Below are positions 1 to 8,605 of a stretch of DNA of 64,000 bases, piece by piece. Made by a program: the position numbers and the translations under genes. The DNA is from Desulfosediminicola flagellatus (lineage in GTDB: Bacteria > Desulfobacterota > Desulfobulbia > Desulfobulbales > Desulfocapsaceae), in assembly GCF_005116655.2 (NCBI RefSeq), contig NZ_CP050698.1:4177501-4241500 (forward strand), given 5' to 3'. Below the pieces are notes generated by a model that worked only from the letters and a program-made list of their open reading frames with translations, was not told the DNA's origin and ran no database searches. Position 1 is the first letter of the stretch, and the number at the start of each line of letters is the position of its first letter.

Positions 1-41
1 ACCCGCAAACAGCGCGCGGGCCGGTTATCAAAACGTTAACC
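1..41 (+). repeat. Partial attC-like recombination site (left edge)
   Basis: The window opens inside a short palindromic element: a CCCGC / GCGGG stem around AAACAGC, then GGTTATC, a 5-base spacer and GTTAACC. The same core (acccgcaaacag followed by gcgggcc) recurs in the complete attC-like site at 1370-1430. The GTTAACC end lies just before the first small gene, as expected for the right end of an attC preceding a cassette. The left half is outside the window. Confidence 0.55.
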
Positions 42-64
42 ATAGACAATTGTGCAAAGATAAT

Positions 65-451
65 ATGGCAAAGATAATACAATTCAAAAGTCCTTTGGCG
101 AAAAAAATCAAAGCCGGTTTTCGAGGCTATCCAATTGCAACTATTGCATTCTATGGACCAGATAACAAAAAAGCAACAAAGGTAGTAGTTGGAGTATTTG
201 AAAATGAAAATCAAAAAAATCCAGTTCAAATGGAAAAGTGGTTTTCAAATAACGAAATACGAACTGACATAAAAATTCTAAATGCCATTAATAATTACAT
301 CACAAAAAACAAAGTTCGCTCTGTAGTAATGGGTAATAAAATTCTTGGTTGTCCCCATGAGGCAGGCATCGATTACCCCGAAGGTGAAAGCTGTCCTCAA
401 TGTCCTTTTTGGGACGGGCGCGATCGTTTTACCGATGAATTGATCGAATAA
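65..451 (+). CDS. Small hypothetical protein, putative integron cassette gene
   Basis: This 128-residue cytosolic protein is not assigned to a named function. ATG at 65 was chosen; an upstream in-frame TTG at 50 would add five residues, and neither has a clear ribosome binding site, which is common for cassette genes. The basic N-terminus (MAKIIQFKSP) is followed by a beta-rich middle and a C-terminal Cys/His cluster (GCPHEAG then SCPQCPFW) that could bind zinc. It sits between two attC-like sites and points the same way as the next five small genes, so it is read as the first cassette in the window. Confidence 0.7.
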   Translation: MAKIIQFKSPLAKKIKAGFRGYPIATIAFYGPDNKKATKVVVGVFENENQKNPVQMEKWFSNNEIRTDIKILNAINNYITKNKVRSVVMGNKILGCPHEAGIDYPEGESCPQCPFWDGRDRFTDELIE

Positions 452-462
452 AATCAAATGTA

Positions 463-547
463 ATACTTTGCACAACAAAGCGTCCATCATCGCTTCACTG
501 CGTCCTGCTGTACTCTCTGAAGCTCGCCAGTGATCTTGACGTTTCGA
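463..547 (+). repeat. Degenerate attC-like site
   Basis: Between the first two small genes lies an imperfect palindrome starting at gcacaac and ending at GTTTCGA, with GCTTC / GAAGC pairing toward the middle. Spacing and position fit an attC, but the core boxes deviate from the usual consensus, so the call rests mainly on context. Confidence 0.3.
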
Positions 548-571
548 TTTAGAAGAAATGGACATGAGCAT

Positions 572-1285
572 ATGAAGAAAAATCACCTTAAGCTTTCCAT
601 AATATCTCTACTCTCTCTCATTATAGTCCCTGCATATTTTGTGTCTCCAGCTGTCGCAATTCAGTATAGTTGTGAGGTGACACCGGGAGTTTTAATATCT
701 GCACCAAATGACAAAATGGTCGATCATGTTTGCAATGGAGCTGACCAGGCTATAAGATTTCTTGGGAAATATGAGTTGAAGCCCACAAGAGCAATATATA
801 TAGAAATTACAGAAGAGGTCATCAATCAAGATGGTTATGATGCATTTGGAAGTTATGACCGGCAAAGTGACCGTATTCTAATGATGTCATTACCAGCATT
901 ATTACAAAGCAGTACATCTCCAAAAATGTATAATATGCCATTTGACGAGGAACACTATATTGGAGCTTTAGCTCATGAAATCACTCATGCAATCTTCCAC
1001 CACAACTCAATAAACATAGAGGAGAAATGGAACAATGCAGCGCAAGAATATCTTGCTCATGCCACCCAGCTCGGTGTTTTATCGGCACAAAGACGAGAAT
1101 ATATCATTAATTCTGAAAATACAGGCCATTGGGAGCCTGGAGATGAAATAAGCGTTACTTACATGGGGTTCAATCCTACAGCTTTTGCAGTGAAATCATA
1201 TCTCCATCTGACTCAGATGACTAATCCACAATCGTTTATCCAGATTCTATTGAATCACAAATGGTTATATATATCAGTACCCTGA
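572..1285 (+). CDS. Exported HExxH zinc-metalloprotease-like protein, putative cassette gene
   Basis: The protein starts at ATG 572 (an upstream in-frame ATG at 530 would put charged residues before the signal peptide). Residues 1-30 form a signal peptide (MKKNHLKLS, hydrophobic core, then SPAVA). The mature part carries AHEITHAIFHH, a classic HExxH zinc motif near residue 145, followed by QEYLAHATQLG whose Glu could be the third ligand as in gluzincin-type proteases. At 237 residues there is room for little beyond the catalytic domain. Substrate and family are unknown. It lies between two attC-like sites in a cassette array, so it was probably acquired horizontally. Confidence 0.75.
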   Translation: MKKNHLKLSIISLLSLIIVPAYFVSPAVAIQYSCEVTPGVLISAPNDKMVDHVCNGADQAIRFLGKYELKPTRAIYIEITEEVINQDGYDAFGSYDRQSDRILMMSLPALLQSSTSPKMYNMPFDEEHYIGALAHEITHAIFHHNSINIEEKWNNAAQEYLAHATQLGVLSAQRREYIINSENTGHWEPGDEISVTYMGFNPTAFAVKSYLHLTQMTNPQSFIQILLNHKWLYISVP

Positions 1286-1369
1286 TTTTCCTGCTGCAAA
1301 AAAGAAGAATGCGCTGTAGACGGTGAATCAAGATCTATCTTTTTTTCTATAAAAACAACAAAAAAATTT

Positions 1370-1430
1370 CGATAACCAACTGTTCCACTGGACCCGCAAA
1401 CAGTGCGGGCCTTAGAACGCCACGTTATCG
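1370..1430 (+). repeat. Integron attC site
   Basis: This 61-base element has full attC architecture. The outer boxes CGATAAC (1370-1376) and GTTATCG (1424-1430) are exact inverse complements. Each is followed inward by a 5-base spacer and a second pair of boxes centred on GTTC / GAAC. The centre is a CCCGCA / TGCGGG hairpin. It lies between two short same-strand genes. This is the best-formed site of the array and anchors the cassette interpretation. Confidence 0.75.
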
Positions 1431-1600
1431 ATTTAAAATTTACTGATCTATATCTAAGATATAATAAAGTATATATACACGGTGTACTCAATTACATATC
1501 AAGTTTTCCGGTTAATGAAATTTATTACTTGTCTACAATTACATGCATGACCTAATGTAATTAGGCTAGTCACATAACATTAAATTCAAAATATAAATCT

Positions 1601-1831
1601 ATGCTTTCAAAGATAATAAAGGCGTTGAATATTCTCATTCAAGGCATATTCGCCCAACGAAGGTATGAGCGAGCTGCTGATTGCTTCGATGCCGGTGATT
1701 ATGGCACTTTTTGTGCCAGGTGCAGTAAAACGATTAAAGGTCATCAAGCTTTAGATGCTCCCAAAGGTTTCAACAATGAAAAGTGGTGCATATCTTGCTT
1801 AAATTCATTTCATGGAAAAACGTATAATTAA
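1601..1831 (+). CDS. Small Cys-rich protein (putative zinc ribbon), cassette gene
   Basis: The 76-residue protein has a short hydrophobic N-terminus (residues 1-18) and two cysteine pairs, CARC and CISC, spaced like a zinc ribbon. No Shine-Dalgarno sequence is visible before ATG 1601. It lies between the attC at 1370-1430 and the attC-like site at 1843-1902, on the same strand as its neighbours. No function can be assigned; the family is not recognised. Confidence 0.6.
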   Translation: MLSKIIKALNILIQGIFAQRRYERAADCFDAGDYGTFCARCSKTIKGHQALDAPKGFNNEKWCISCLNSFHGKTYN

Positions 1832-1842
1832 ATAGATATTTA

Positions 1843-1902
1843 CGATAACAAATATATCAACACTGACTCGCTGAAGCTTACCGCTGGGTTTATGGGTTAT
1901 TA
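1843..1902 (+). repeat. attC-like site
   Basis: The left box CGATAAC (1843-1849) pairs with the right box GTTATTA (1896-1902), each followed inward by a 5-base spacer. The interior (caacactgactcgctg ... gggtttatg) is repeated in weaker form after the next gene at about 2504-2561, showing that the two belong to one family. The spacing of 60 bases equals that of the site at 1370. Confidence 0.6.
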
Positions 1903-1924
1903 CAGAAAAAGGAGATGAAGAAAT

Positions 1925-2488
1925 TTGAATATTCTGAGATCAAATCGTCTGGAATTGGTTTCGATGAAACCAGCATTACTTGAAGCCTTGTTAGATGGTG
2001 ATCATACTAAAGCCGAACAAATTGGTGGGTTTCATGTTCCGGACGATCTCCTGCTTAGCAAGTCATTGCTTAGAATGAGATTGGAGCAGCTTCAAGTCGA
2101 CTCCAAGGTACTCCCTTGGTTAACTCGGGCAATTGTTATCAAGCAATCAAAAACGATGTGCGGACATGTAGGTTTCCATTCAGATCCTGGACCTGAAGAC
2201 CTACAGCTTATTGCTGCAGATGGAGTAGAACTTGGTTATTCGGTAACTGAACGTTTCCGCAAACACGGGTATGCGAAGGAGGCTGTGTTTACATTGATGA
2301 AATGGGCATTTGAGAACCATAAGCAACAATGCTTCATACTCTCAATCGCACCAGATAATGTAGCGTCATTGGCGATGGCCCGTTCGATGGGTTTCAAAGA
2401 GGTTGGTTCACATGTTGATGACGAGGATGGATTGGAGCTTTATTTTGAAAGGAGGCTGGAGCATTGGCCACAAGAATGGTGCAAGTAA
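1925..2488 (+). CDS. GNAT-family N-acetyltransferase, cassette gene
   Basis: The protein begins with TTG at 1925, preceded by AAGGAG about ten bases upstream; the nearby ATG at 1916 is in another frame and runs into an early stop. The start NILRSNRLELVSMKP is typical of RimJ/RimL-like acetyltransferases. The acetyl-CoA pyrophosphate-binding loop is RKHGYAKEA near residue 115, in the segment ELGYSVTERF to LMKWAF, and the end DNVASLAMARSMGFKEVG is the usual GNAT C-terminal motif. The acceptor is unknown. GNAT genes are common integron cargo, and this one lies between two attC-like sites. Confidence 0.85.
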   Translation: MNILRSNRLELVSMKPALLEALLDGDHTKAEQIGGFHVPDDLLLSKSLLRMRLEQLQVDSKVLPWLTRAIVIKQSKTMCGHVGFHSDPGPEDLQLIAADGVELGYSVTERFRKHGYAKEAVFTLMKWAFENHKQQCFILSIAPDNVASLAMARSMGFKEVGSHVDDEDGLELYFERRLEHWPQEWCK

Positions 2489-2503
2489 AATACTATTAAA
2501 ATT

Positions 2504-2561
2504 TAATTTACCCAAGCGGTCAACACGAACTCGCTGCGGGGTTTATGATTAAATTACACCA
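2504..2561 (+). repeat. Degenerate attC-like site
   Basis: The segment shares tcaacac, actcgctg and ggggtttatg with the site at 1843-1902 and is flanked by AT-rich inverted ends (AATTTAAT / ATTAAATT). The outer boxes have drifted from the GTTRRRY form, so it may no longer recombine. Confidence 0.4.
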
Positions 2562-2764
2562 AAAACATACGTTTACTTGAATTCAGCATCCATTACCTCA
2601 GGCAAGATATAGATCCTCAATAAATCCTCATTGCATTGTAAAGACCATCAGGATGGATCACTGATATTCGCAAAATGTCCACTAATGAGCAATAGTTAAT
2701 ACATGCAAAATTAAGGGATTTCTGTAGTTGAGGAACATTTACGTAAAAATTTTAAAATCATATT

Positions 2765-3151
2765 ATGAAAAAACTCTTCTTACTTTTTATTTTGACAACA
2801 TCTTTAAGTTCTAATGTAAACAGTGATGAACTGCATAAGGTAACTTTTACTTGCCCGGAGTTGATATTTACGCTAACTCCTTCAATTAACAGTGTGAGCT
2901 TCTCAAATATTAATATTTTTGGCATTGCTGAAATGATACCAGACATTCCTCTCGGAAGCACATTTACAAAACATAATACATTAAGAGCAGAGTATCATTG
3001 GGATTATGTTACTTCTATTGATATTGAGTTCCCTAAGCAAGTATTGGAATTCAAGAATGGTGATACAACTGTAATCAAGTTTTCATTCGATGATGGTGAC
3101 GGTGTTTATTTGCATGATGAATCACTTCAATGTAGTGTTAACATTAATTAG
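2765..3151 (+). CDS. Small exported protein of unknown function
   Basis: The 128-residue product has a signal peptide (MKKLFLLFILTTSLSSNVNS) and a mature part of about 108 residues rich in beta-prone and acidic stretches (FSFDDGDGVYLHDESLQC). It contains two cysteines, one near each end of the mature domain, that could form a disulfide. No ribosome binding site is visible before the ATG. It is not recognised. Position and orientation suggest another cassette gene. Confidence 0.6.
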   Translation: MKKLFLLFILTTSLSSNVNSDELHKVTFTCPELIFTLTPSINSVSFSNINIFGIAEMIPDIPLGSTFTKHNTLRAEYHWDYVTSIDIEFPKQVLEFKNGDTTVIKFSFDDGDGVYLHDESLQCSVNIN

Positions 3152-3464
3152 ACTTAAACAATATAACAACTGAGCAAACATTTACTTGCTGAATTTCACC
3201 CACTATCACATTGATATATATCATAAAAGTCAGCATAGCCACTTCGCCAACTTTCAGGATACACAGTGACACAAACCAGGTGCATATTGCTTCAGATTAT
3301 ATTGTGTATATTTTAATTGCATACATGGATTAACTGACATACTACTCATCAGATATTGTCTCAGCTATATCGCTGGTTATAGTTTTTCACATAATCTACA
3401 TGAACACTCCATATATCATGGAGCCGTAAAGCTAACATATTCAGCATCAACCAGGTAAAATATC
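3152..3464. other. Intergenic, no gene seen
   Basis: This AT-rich spacer starts with atataacaactgag, which could be the left box of a decayed attC, but no matching right box was found. No convincing open reading frame was seen. Confidence 0.4.
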
Positions 3465-3902
3465 ATGAACATCAAACCTCTCGTTGGATTCGACAATATT
3501 AAATTTGGTTTCACAAGAGAGAAAGTTAAGGAAATATTGGGCAAGGCTAGCACTACTGAAAAAGTAGACTTCCCTGATGGGTCTTCCACAGACAGCTGGA
3601 TCTATGAAAAGTTAAATATTGAGTTAAACTTTGATTCCGATGAAAAATTTAGACTTTCCAGAATCACATTCCATTCTAAAAATGCTGAGCTTGATGGAAT
3701 CTGTATTATCGGAAAAAATGAAGAAGAATTAGTGAAACACTTCCCACAAGTATATCTAGACGAAGACCTTGGCGAATCCGGTAATAATTATGAATATCTT
3801 GAAAAAGAAATTTCTTTCTGGGTAATGGATGGTGTAGTTAAAAATTTCACACTTTTTGTCCCATTCGATGAGGCTGGAAATACAATTCTTTGGCCAAAAT
3901 AA
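3465..3902 (+). CDS. Hypothetical acidic protein, immunity-like
   Basis: The 145-residue acidic cytosolic protein opens with VGFDNIKFGFTREKVKEILG, a pattern seen in small proteins annotated as DUF or immunity-like members next to toxins. No signal peptide or membrane segment is present. ATG 3465 is preceded by a weak CAGG. It is the last small gene of the same-strand AT-rich run and is followed by a perfect hairpin. Function is unknown; an immunity role would be inference only. Confidence 0.6.
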   Translation: MNIKPLVGFDNIKFGFTREKVKEILGKASTTEKVDFPDGSSTDSWIYEKLNIELNFDSDEKFRLSRITFHSKNAELDGICIIGKNEEELVKHFPQVYLDEDLGESGNNYEYLEKEISFWVMDGVVKNFTLFVPFDEAGNTILWPK

Positions 3903-3960
3903 AAATATCTGATTAACACTAAGTATCAGCTTCGAAATGGAAAGCGTGAGGCGAAAACGA

Positions 3961-3999
3961 CACTTACTATAAATTCCATTACGGAATTTATAGTAAGTG
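3961..3999. repeat. Perfect 17-bp inverted repeat
   Basis: Arms at 3961-3977 and 3983-3999 pair without mismatch around a 5-base loop. No T-run follows, so it is not a standard terminator. It is preceded by gcgtgaggcgaaaa, which resembles the repeat unit at 23817-23860 that also lies before a perfect hairpin. It separates the cassette genes from convergent tpiA. Confidence 0.7.
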
Positions 4000-4139
4000 A
4001 AGGTCTAACGATTCATTAGAGATTGACCCACAAATGATAACGGATCATGACAGCATAAAAACTCCTCTTGCTGTCTTCCTCTATGCCAGGCTAGCGGAGT
4101 TTCAGGGGTAATCAGATAAAAATATGAAAAAAATAGCTT

Positions 4140-4886
4140 TTAGAAATTCACTAATCCCAAATAGCTGTCTGGTTGAAGGCTGGCACCACCAACCAGTGCG
4201 CCATCGATATCTGACTCGTTCATAATCTCTGCAACATTAGCAGGCTTTACACTACCACCGTATTGAATACGAACCTTTGCAGCAACATCACCATCAAACA
4301 TTGCAGCAACAACTTCACGAATATAGGCGATAACTTCGTTTGCCTGCTGGCTGGTTGCGGTTTTACCGGTACCAATAGCCCAGATCGGTTCGTAGGCAAT
4401 AACGACATCTGCGAGTGCCTTTTTATCAACACCGGCAAGGCCTTTTTCGATCTGAACTTTTACCACTGCTTTGGTTTCGTCAGCTTCTCTCTGCTCAAGA
4501 GTTTCGCCGCAACACAGGATAGGCAGGATTGCGTGCTCAAGAGCTTTAAGCACCTTTTTGTTCACGCTATCATCTGTTTCGTTAAAATATTGTCTCCGCT
4601 CAGAATGGCCAATAATCACATAATCAATAGCGAGTTCTTTCAGCATCAGCGGGGAGATTTCTCCGGTATATGCACCGCTCTCTTCATAATGCATATTTTG
4701 GGCTCCCACCTTAATTGCGGTACCTGCGGTGGCCTCTTTCAAATCTTTAAGCATGGTGAATGGTGCGCAAATAACTGCTTCAACATCCTTCCCTGAGACC
4801 TTGTCTTTTATTGCCGCTACGAAATCTTTCGCTTCGGCAATGCTCATGGTCATTTTCCAGTTTCCTGCAATAATAGGCTTTCTCAT
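4140..4886 (-). CDS. tpiA: Triose-phosphate isomerase
   Basis: The enzyme interconverts dihydroxyacetone phosphate and glyceraldehyde 3-phosphate in the cytosol. It is 248 residues, normal for the family. The N-terminal GNWKM holds the catalytic Lys, IIGHSERRQYF the catalytic His, YEPIWAIGTGKTAT the catalytic Glu and loop 6, and the phosphate-binding GGSVKPAN and DGALVGGASL motifs follow. A GAGAGGAAAAT ribosome binding site precedes the start. It lies 64 bases downstream of pgk on the same strand, probably in one operon. Here it would convert the dihydroxyacetone phosphate produced by GlpD from glycerol 3-phosphate. Confidence 0.97.
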   Translation of the reverse strand: MRKPIIAGNWKMTMSIAEAKDFVAAIKDKVSGKDVEAVICAPFTMLKDLKEATAGTAIKVGAQNMHYEESGAYTGEISPLMLKELAIDYVIIGHSERRQYFNETDDSVNKKVLKALEHAILPILCCGETLEQREADETKAVVKVQIEKGLAGVDKKALADVVIAYEPIWAIGTGKTATSQQANEVIAYIREVVAAMFDGDVAAKVRIQYGGSVKPANVAEIMNESDIDGALVGGASLQPDSYLGLVNF

Positions 4887-4950
4887 ATTTTCCTCTCTTA
4901 TTGTCTTGAGATTACACCAAACACATCATTTCAAGATATGACGTTGCGGG

Positions 4951-6147
4951 TCATTTGTCGTCACATGCATCAATTCCTGGGAGCACTTTACCTTCAAGAA
5001 ATTCGAGAGAAGCACCGCCTCCAGTTGATATGTGCGACATCTTATCGCCGAATCCAAGTTGGTTAACAGCCGCAGCACTATCGCCACCACCAATAATTGT
5101 TGTAGCGTCGAGCGCAGCCAGGGTTTCAGCTATTGCCAGTGTACCTTTGGCAAAATTATCAAATTCGAACACACCCATCGGCCCGTTCCAGACAACTGTT
5201 TTTGCCTGCTCAAGTTCGCTTTTGAAAAGTTGAATAGATTTTGGCCCGATATCCAAGCCCATGAAGCCGGCACTGATGTTCTGATTTTCTGTGACAACAC
5301 ATTCCGTATCAGCAGCAAACGTCTTTCCACACACATTATCAACCGGAAGAAGAAGCTTGACCCCCTTCTCTTTTGCCTTGTTGATCATCTCAAGAGCATA
5401 ATCGATCTTTTCTTCTTCCAGTAACGAGGTACCGATCTCATAGCCTTGGGCTTTCATGAAGGTATAGGCCATACCGCCGCCAATAACCAGGCCGTCAACC
5501 TTATCGAGCAGGTTATTAATCACCTGTATTTTATCTGAAATCTTCGCACCGCCCAGAATGGCCACCATTGGTCTCTTTGGGTTTGCAACAGCTTCACCAA
5601 GATATCGAAGCTCTTTTTCTATGAGATATCCGCAAACGCTGGTCTCAACAAACTGCGTTACACCAACTGTTGAAGAATGAGCGCGGTGAGCGGTACCAAA
5701 CGCATCATTCACGAAGATCTCGGCAAGTGATGCTAACTCTTTAGAAAACACGTCTCCGTTTTGGGTTTCTTCTTCACGGTAGCGAACGTTCTGCAAAAGG
5801 ATGACGTCGCCATCAGCCATTGCCTCAACAGCTTTTCTGGCAGTATTTCCTACGACATTATCGTCTGCTGCAAAAAGAACCGTTTTTTTCAACAATTCAG
5901 ATAGCCGCTTAGCAACAGGCTCTAAAGAAAGTTCCGGCTTAGGCTGCCCTTTTGGTTTTCCCAGATGCGAGCATAAAATAACTTTAGCTCCATTCTTTAC
6001 AAGATAGGTGATTGTCGGCAGTGCCCCTACCAATCGATTTTCATCTGTGATTACAAAGTCCTTCATCGGCACATTGAAATCACACCGAACCAGAACCTTC
6101 CTGCCTGCTACCTGAATATCTTCAATCGTCTTTTTGTCATACGTCAT
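4951..6147 (-). CDS. pgk: Phosphoglycerate kinase
   Basis: The enzyme transfers phosphate from 1,3-bisphosphoglycerate to ADP, a substrate-level ATP step. ATG at 6147 was chosen because GGAGGAAT lies just upstream and the protein then begins [19 protein letters not shown], a normal start; an in-frame ATG at 6186 would add 13 odd residues. The resulting 398 residues match family length. Motifs include VRCDFNVP, the hinge [23 protein letters not shown] and the nucleotide loop [11 protein letters not shown] with [15 protein letters not shown]. It is first in a pgk-tpiA operon divergent from glpD. Confidence 0.97.
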   Translation of the reverse strand: MTYDKKTIEDIQVAGRKVLVRCDFNVPMKDFVITDENRLVGALPTITYLVKNGAKVILCSHLGKPKGQPKPELSLEPVAKRLSELLKKTVLFAADDNVVGNTARKAVEAMADGDVILLQNVRYREEETQNGDVFSKELASLAEIFVNDAFGTAHRAHSSTVGVTQFVETSVCGYLIEKELRYLGEAVANPKRPMVAILGGAKISDKIQVINNLLDKVDGLVIGGGMAYTFMKAQGYEIGTSLLEEEKIDYALEMINKAKEKGVKLLLPVDNVCGKTFAADTECVVTENQNISAGFMGLDIGPKSIQLFKSELEQAKTVVWNGPMGVFEFDNFAKGTLAIAETLAALDATTIIGGGDSAAAVNQLGFGDKMSHISTGGGASLEFLEGKVLPGIDACDDK

Positions 6148-6159
6148 GCTATTCCTCCA

Positions 6160-7060
6160 ACATTGTCTGTGGTTTGGTCGATACAATCAACATGCTCAGT
6201 TTCGGGATGAAAACGCTATTGTTCCCGTTAGAAAACGGCTTTTTTTACCAGATCCCGGCGTTAAGCTGAAAACTTCACATCCCGGTAAGCGAAGAATACG
6301 ACTCCCAGATATCATATATATGGCTGTGGTAAAATTTGCAACCTTCCTTGATCTCAAGGAAAATGCCGAATTTTGATGGACACCATCAAGCACAATGCAC
6401 CGAAACCCGGTTTCAAAACCTTCCTACACCAATGTATCACTTAATTCGGCAAATATGCGAGACACCTGCTGCCAATTGATTCAGTTGTGAGTTGCTAACA
6501 TAGCCCATGGCCTTGAGTATGAAGATTGATACTGACCACCAAGATTCGGGACGCGAACTCAGTTACCCCCTACTCGGTATCCCTGAGTGACAATTACACA
6601 CTAATGAATACATTGATGGGAAACATGCATTCGGGTTTCAATTGCATTTTTAACGAGTAGATCATGGAAAACTATCGACGCAATCAGCATAGAGCCATCA
6701 CCAGCAAAGTTCAAGCGAAACAAAAAAATATTTCGTTTGAAATGACTTGTCGTGCATATCGAACATACCCCCAAACTTTTTACATATTTCACCTCCTCAA
6801 GCTGCATGCCCCAGTTTTTCTTCCCTTTTTAGCACGTAAGCAGCCCTCTAACCTCTCTGCAACCACGCGTTCATAATGCATTCATCATCTTGGTATTCAA
6901 TGGTTTTCCAGAGCACAACCCATAGAAACCGTGTTTTTTACCAAATGAACATTTTCGCTTGTGCTCCGTAAATCTTTCGTTTATCGTATTTTTAGCTTTT
7001 AAATGAAACTCAAAAGCTAGCCATCCGAAACCTAGTGGTTCATTTTTTGAACCAACCCAT
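6160..7060. other. Long divergent intergenic region upstream of pgk and glpD
   Basis: About 900 bases hold no convincing gene. The region must contain the promoters of pgk-tpiA and of the glp operon. A segment near 6300-6375 (atcatatatatggctgtgg) resembles the interior of the miniature elements at 32.9 and 36.7 kb but lacks their ends, so it may be an old decayed copy. A short ACTCAG / CTGAGT hairpin occurs near 6557-6588. Confidence 0.5.
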
Positions 7061-7074
7061 TTTGGAGATTGCAC

Positions 7075-8577
7075 ATGAAAGACTTAGTATATGATTTGGC
7101 AATTATTGGTGGTGGTATTAACGGTGCAGGTATTGCCCGTGACGCCGCCGGCCGTGGCCTTTCCGTATTCCTCTGCGAACAGAATGATCTTGCCAGCGGC
7201 ACCTCTTCCACTTCCACTAAACTTATCCACGGTGGCCTCCGCTACCTTGAATATTACGAATTTCGCTTAGTCAGAGAAGCATTAACCGAACGCGAAGTGC
7301 TGCTGAACAGCGCACCACATATTATCTGGCCGCTCAGATTTATCCTTCCACATCATAAAGGTCTACGCCCTGCCTGGCTCATTCGTCTGGGCCTGTTTCT
7401 CTACGACCATCTCGGCGGCAGAAAACTGCTTCCTCCAACATCCACAGTCGACCTCACCACTGACGAAGCCGGCACCCCACTTAAAGGTGGCTATACCAAA
7501 GGTTTCGAATACTCTGACTGCTGGGTAATCGACAGCAGGCTAGTAGTGCTGAACGCGATGGATGCGGCAGCTAAAGGTGCCGAAATTCAGACCCGGGCAA
7601 ACTGCACCTCCGCCCGCCGCAAAGATAATTTGTGGAACCTTACCATTACCGACAGCAACACCGGCGAAAAACGCGAGATCCAGTCCAAAGCACTGGTTAA
7701 CGCCGCCGGCCCCTGGATGGACACCACCCTTGCTAATATTGACCACTCTGCATCTCCTGAAAGCGTCAGAATGGTTAAAGGCAGCCATATTATTGTCAAC
7801 AAACTCTTCAATCACAAACGTGCCTACATCTTTCAAAATGCAGATGGACGGATAATATTCTCCATCCCTTACGAAAACGACTTCACTCTGATCGGCACAA
7901 CTGATGTTGACTTCAGCGGCGATCCTTCCGAGGTTAATATCACTCAGGAAGAAATCGACTATCTCTGCAAAGCGGCAAGCGAATATTTCACCAAACAGAT
8001 TGGCCCCCAGGATGTTGTCAGCAGCTACTCCGGAATCCGTCCGTTATTTGATGACGGAAAAAGTGAAGCCAAGGCCGCAACACGAGACTACGTATTAAAA
8101 CTTGATACAGATAACAACACGACACCACTGCTATCAATTTATGGCGGAAAAATAACAACCTACCGTAAACTCGCAGAATCTGTGCTGGCTAAGCTCAACC
8201 CGTTTCTACCGACCATGGGCCAACCATGGACTTCAGCCGCAGTAATGCCCGGTGGTGACTTTGATCCTGCCGATTTTGACCGGGAAGTAACCAAGCTCGG
8301 AACCACCTGCCCCTTTCTCACCAAAGAACACGCGACCCGCCTGATGCGGACATACGGCACCAGGGCTCGCGACATGATAAACGACCTTAAAGAACCCAGT
8401 GATATGGGTGAGTGCTTCGGCTCAAATCTCTATGAGTTCGAAGTAAAGTATTTAATCCGACACGAGTGGGCGCAAACAGCTGAAGATGTCCTCTGGCGTC
8501 GTACAAACACGGGCCTTGTGCTCAGCTCCCGGGAGGTTGAATCCCTGCGTAATTGGATGAAAATAAACAGCCAGTAA
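7075..8577 (+). CDS. glpD: Glycerol-3-phosphate dehydrogenase (FAD, respiratory)
   Basis: The flavoenzyme oxidises glycerol 3-phosphate to dihydroxyacetone phosphate and passes electrons to the quinone pool at the inner membrane. ATG 7075 is preceded by GGAG at seven bases. The 500-residue length is normal. The N-terminal IIGGGINGAGIARDAAGRG is the FAD-binding dinucleotide fold; TKLIHGGLRYLEYYEF and the GTTDVDF segment are GlpD family signatures, and the C-terminal domain follows. It is the first gene of glpD-STPQUV-K and lies only 28 bases before glpS. No glpR-type repressor is in the cluster. Confidence 0.95.
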   Translation: MKDLVYDLAIIGGGINGAGIARDAAGRGLSVFLCEQNDLASGTSSTSTKLIHGGLRYLEYYEFRLVREALTEREVLLNSAPHIIWPLRFILPHHKGLRPAWLIRLGLFLYDHLGGRKLLPPTSTVDLTTDEAGTPLKGGYTKGFEYSDCWVIDSRLVVLNAMDAAAKGAEIQTRANCTSARRKDNLWNLTITDSNTGEKREIQSKALVNAAGPWMDTTLANIDHSASPESVRMVKGSHIIVNKLFNHKRAYIFQNADGRIIFSIPYENDFTLIGTTDVDFSGDPSEVNITQEEIDYLCKAASEYFTKQIGPQDVVSSYSGIRPLFDDGKSEAKAATRDYVLKLDTDNNTTPLLSIYGGKITTYRKLAESVLAKLNPFLPTMGQPWTSAAVMPGGDFDPADFDREVTKLGTTCPFLTKEHATRLMRTYGTRARDMINDLKEPSDMGECFGSNLYEFEVKYLIRHEWAQTAEDVLWRRTNTGLVLSSREVESLRNWMKINSQ

Positions 8578-8605
8578 ACCTCCACACACATAGAAAGGAG
8601 ATAAG

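Noticed and set aside
1916..1990. ATG at 1916 as the start of the acetyltransferase
   Set aside because: It is in another frame and ends at a stop after about 22 codons. TTG 1925 is in the right frame with good spacing to AAGGAG.
6196..6876. Several 65-80-codon frames between pgk and glpD
   Set aside because: They overlap on both strands, lack ribosome binding sites and match nothing.
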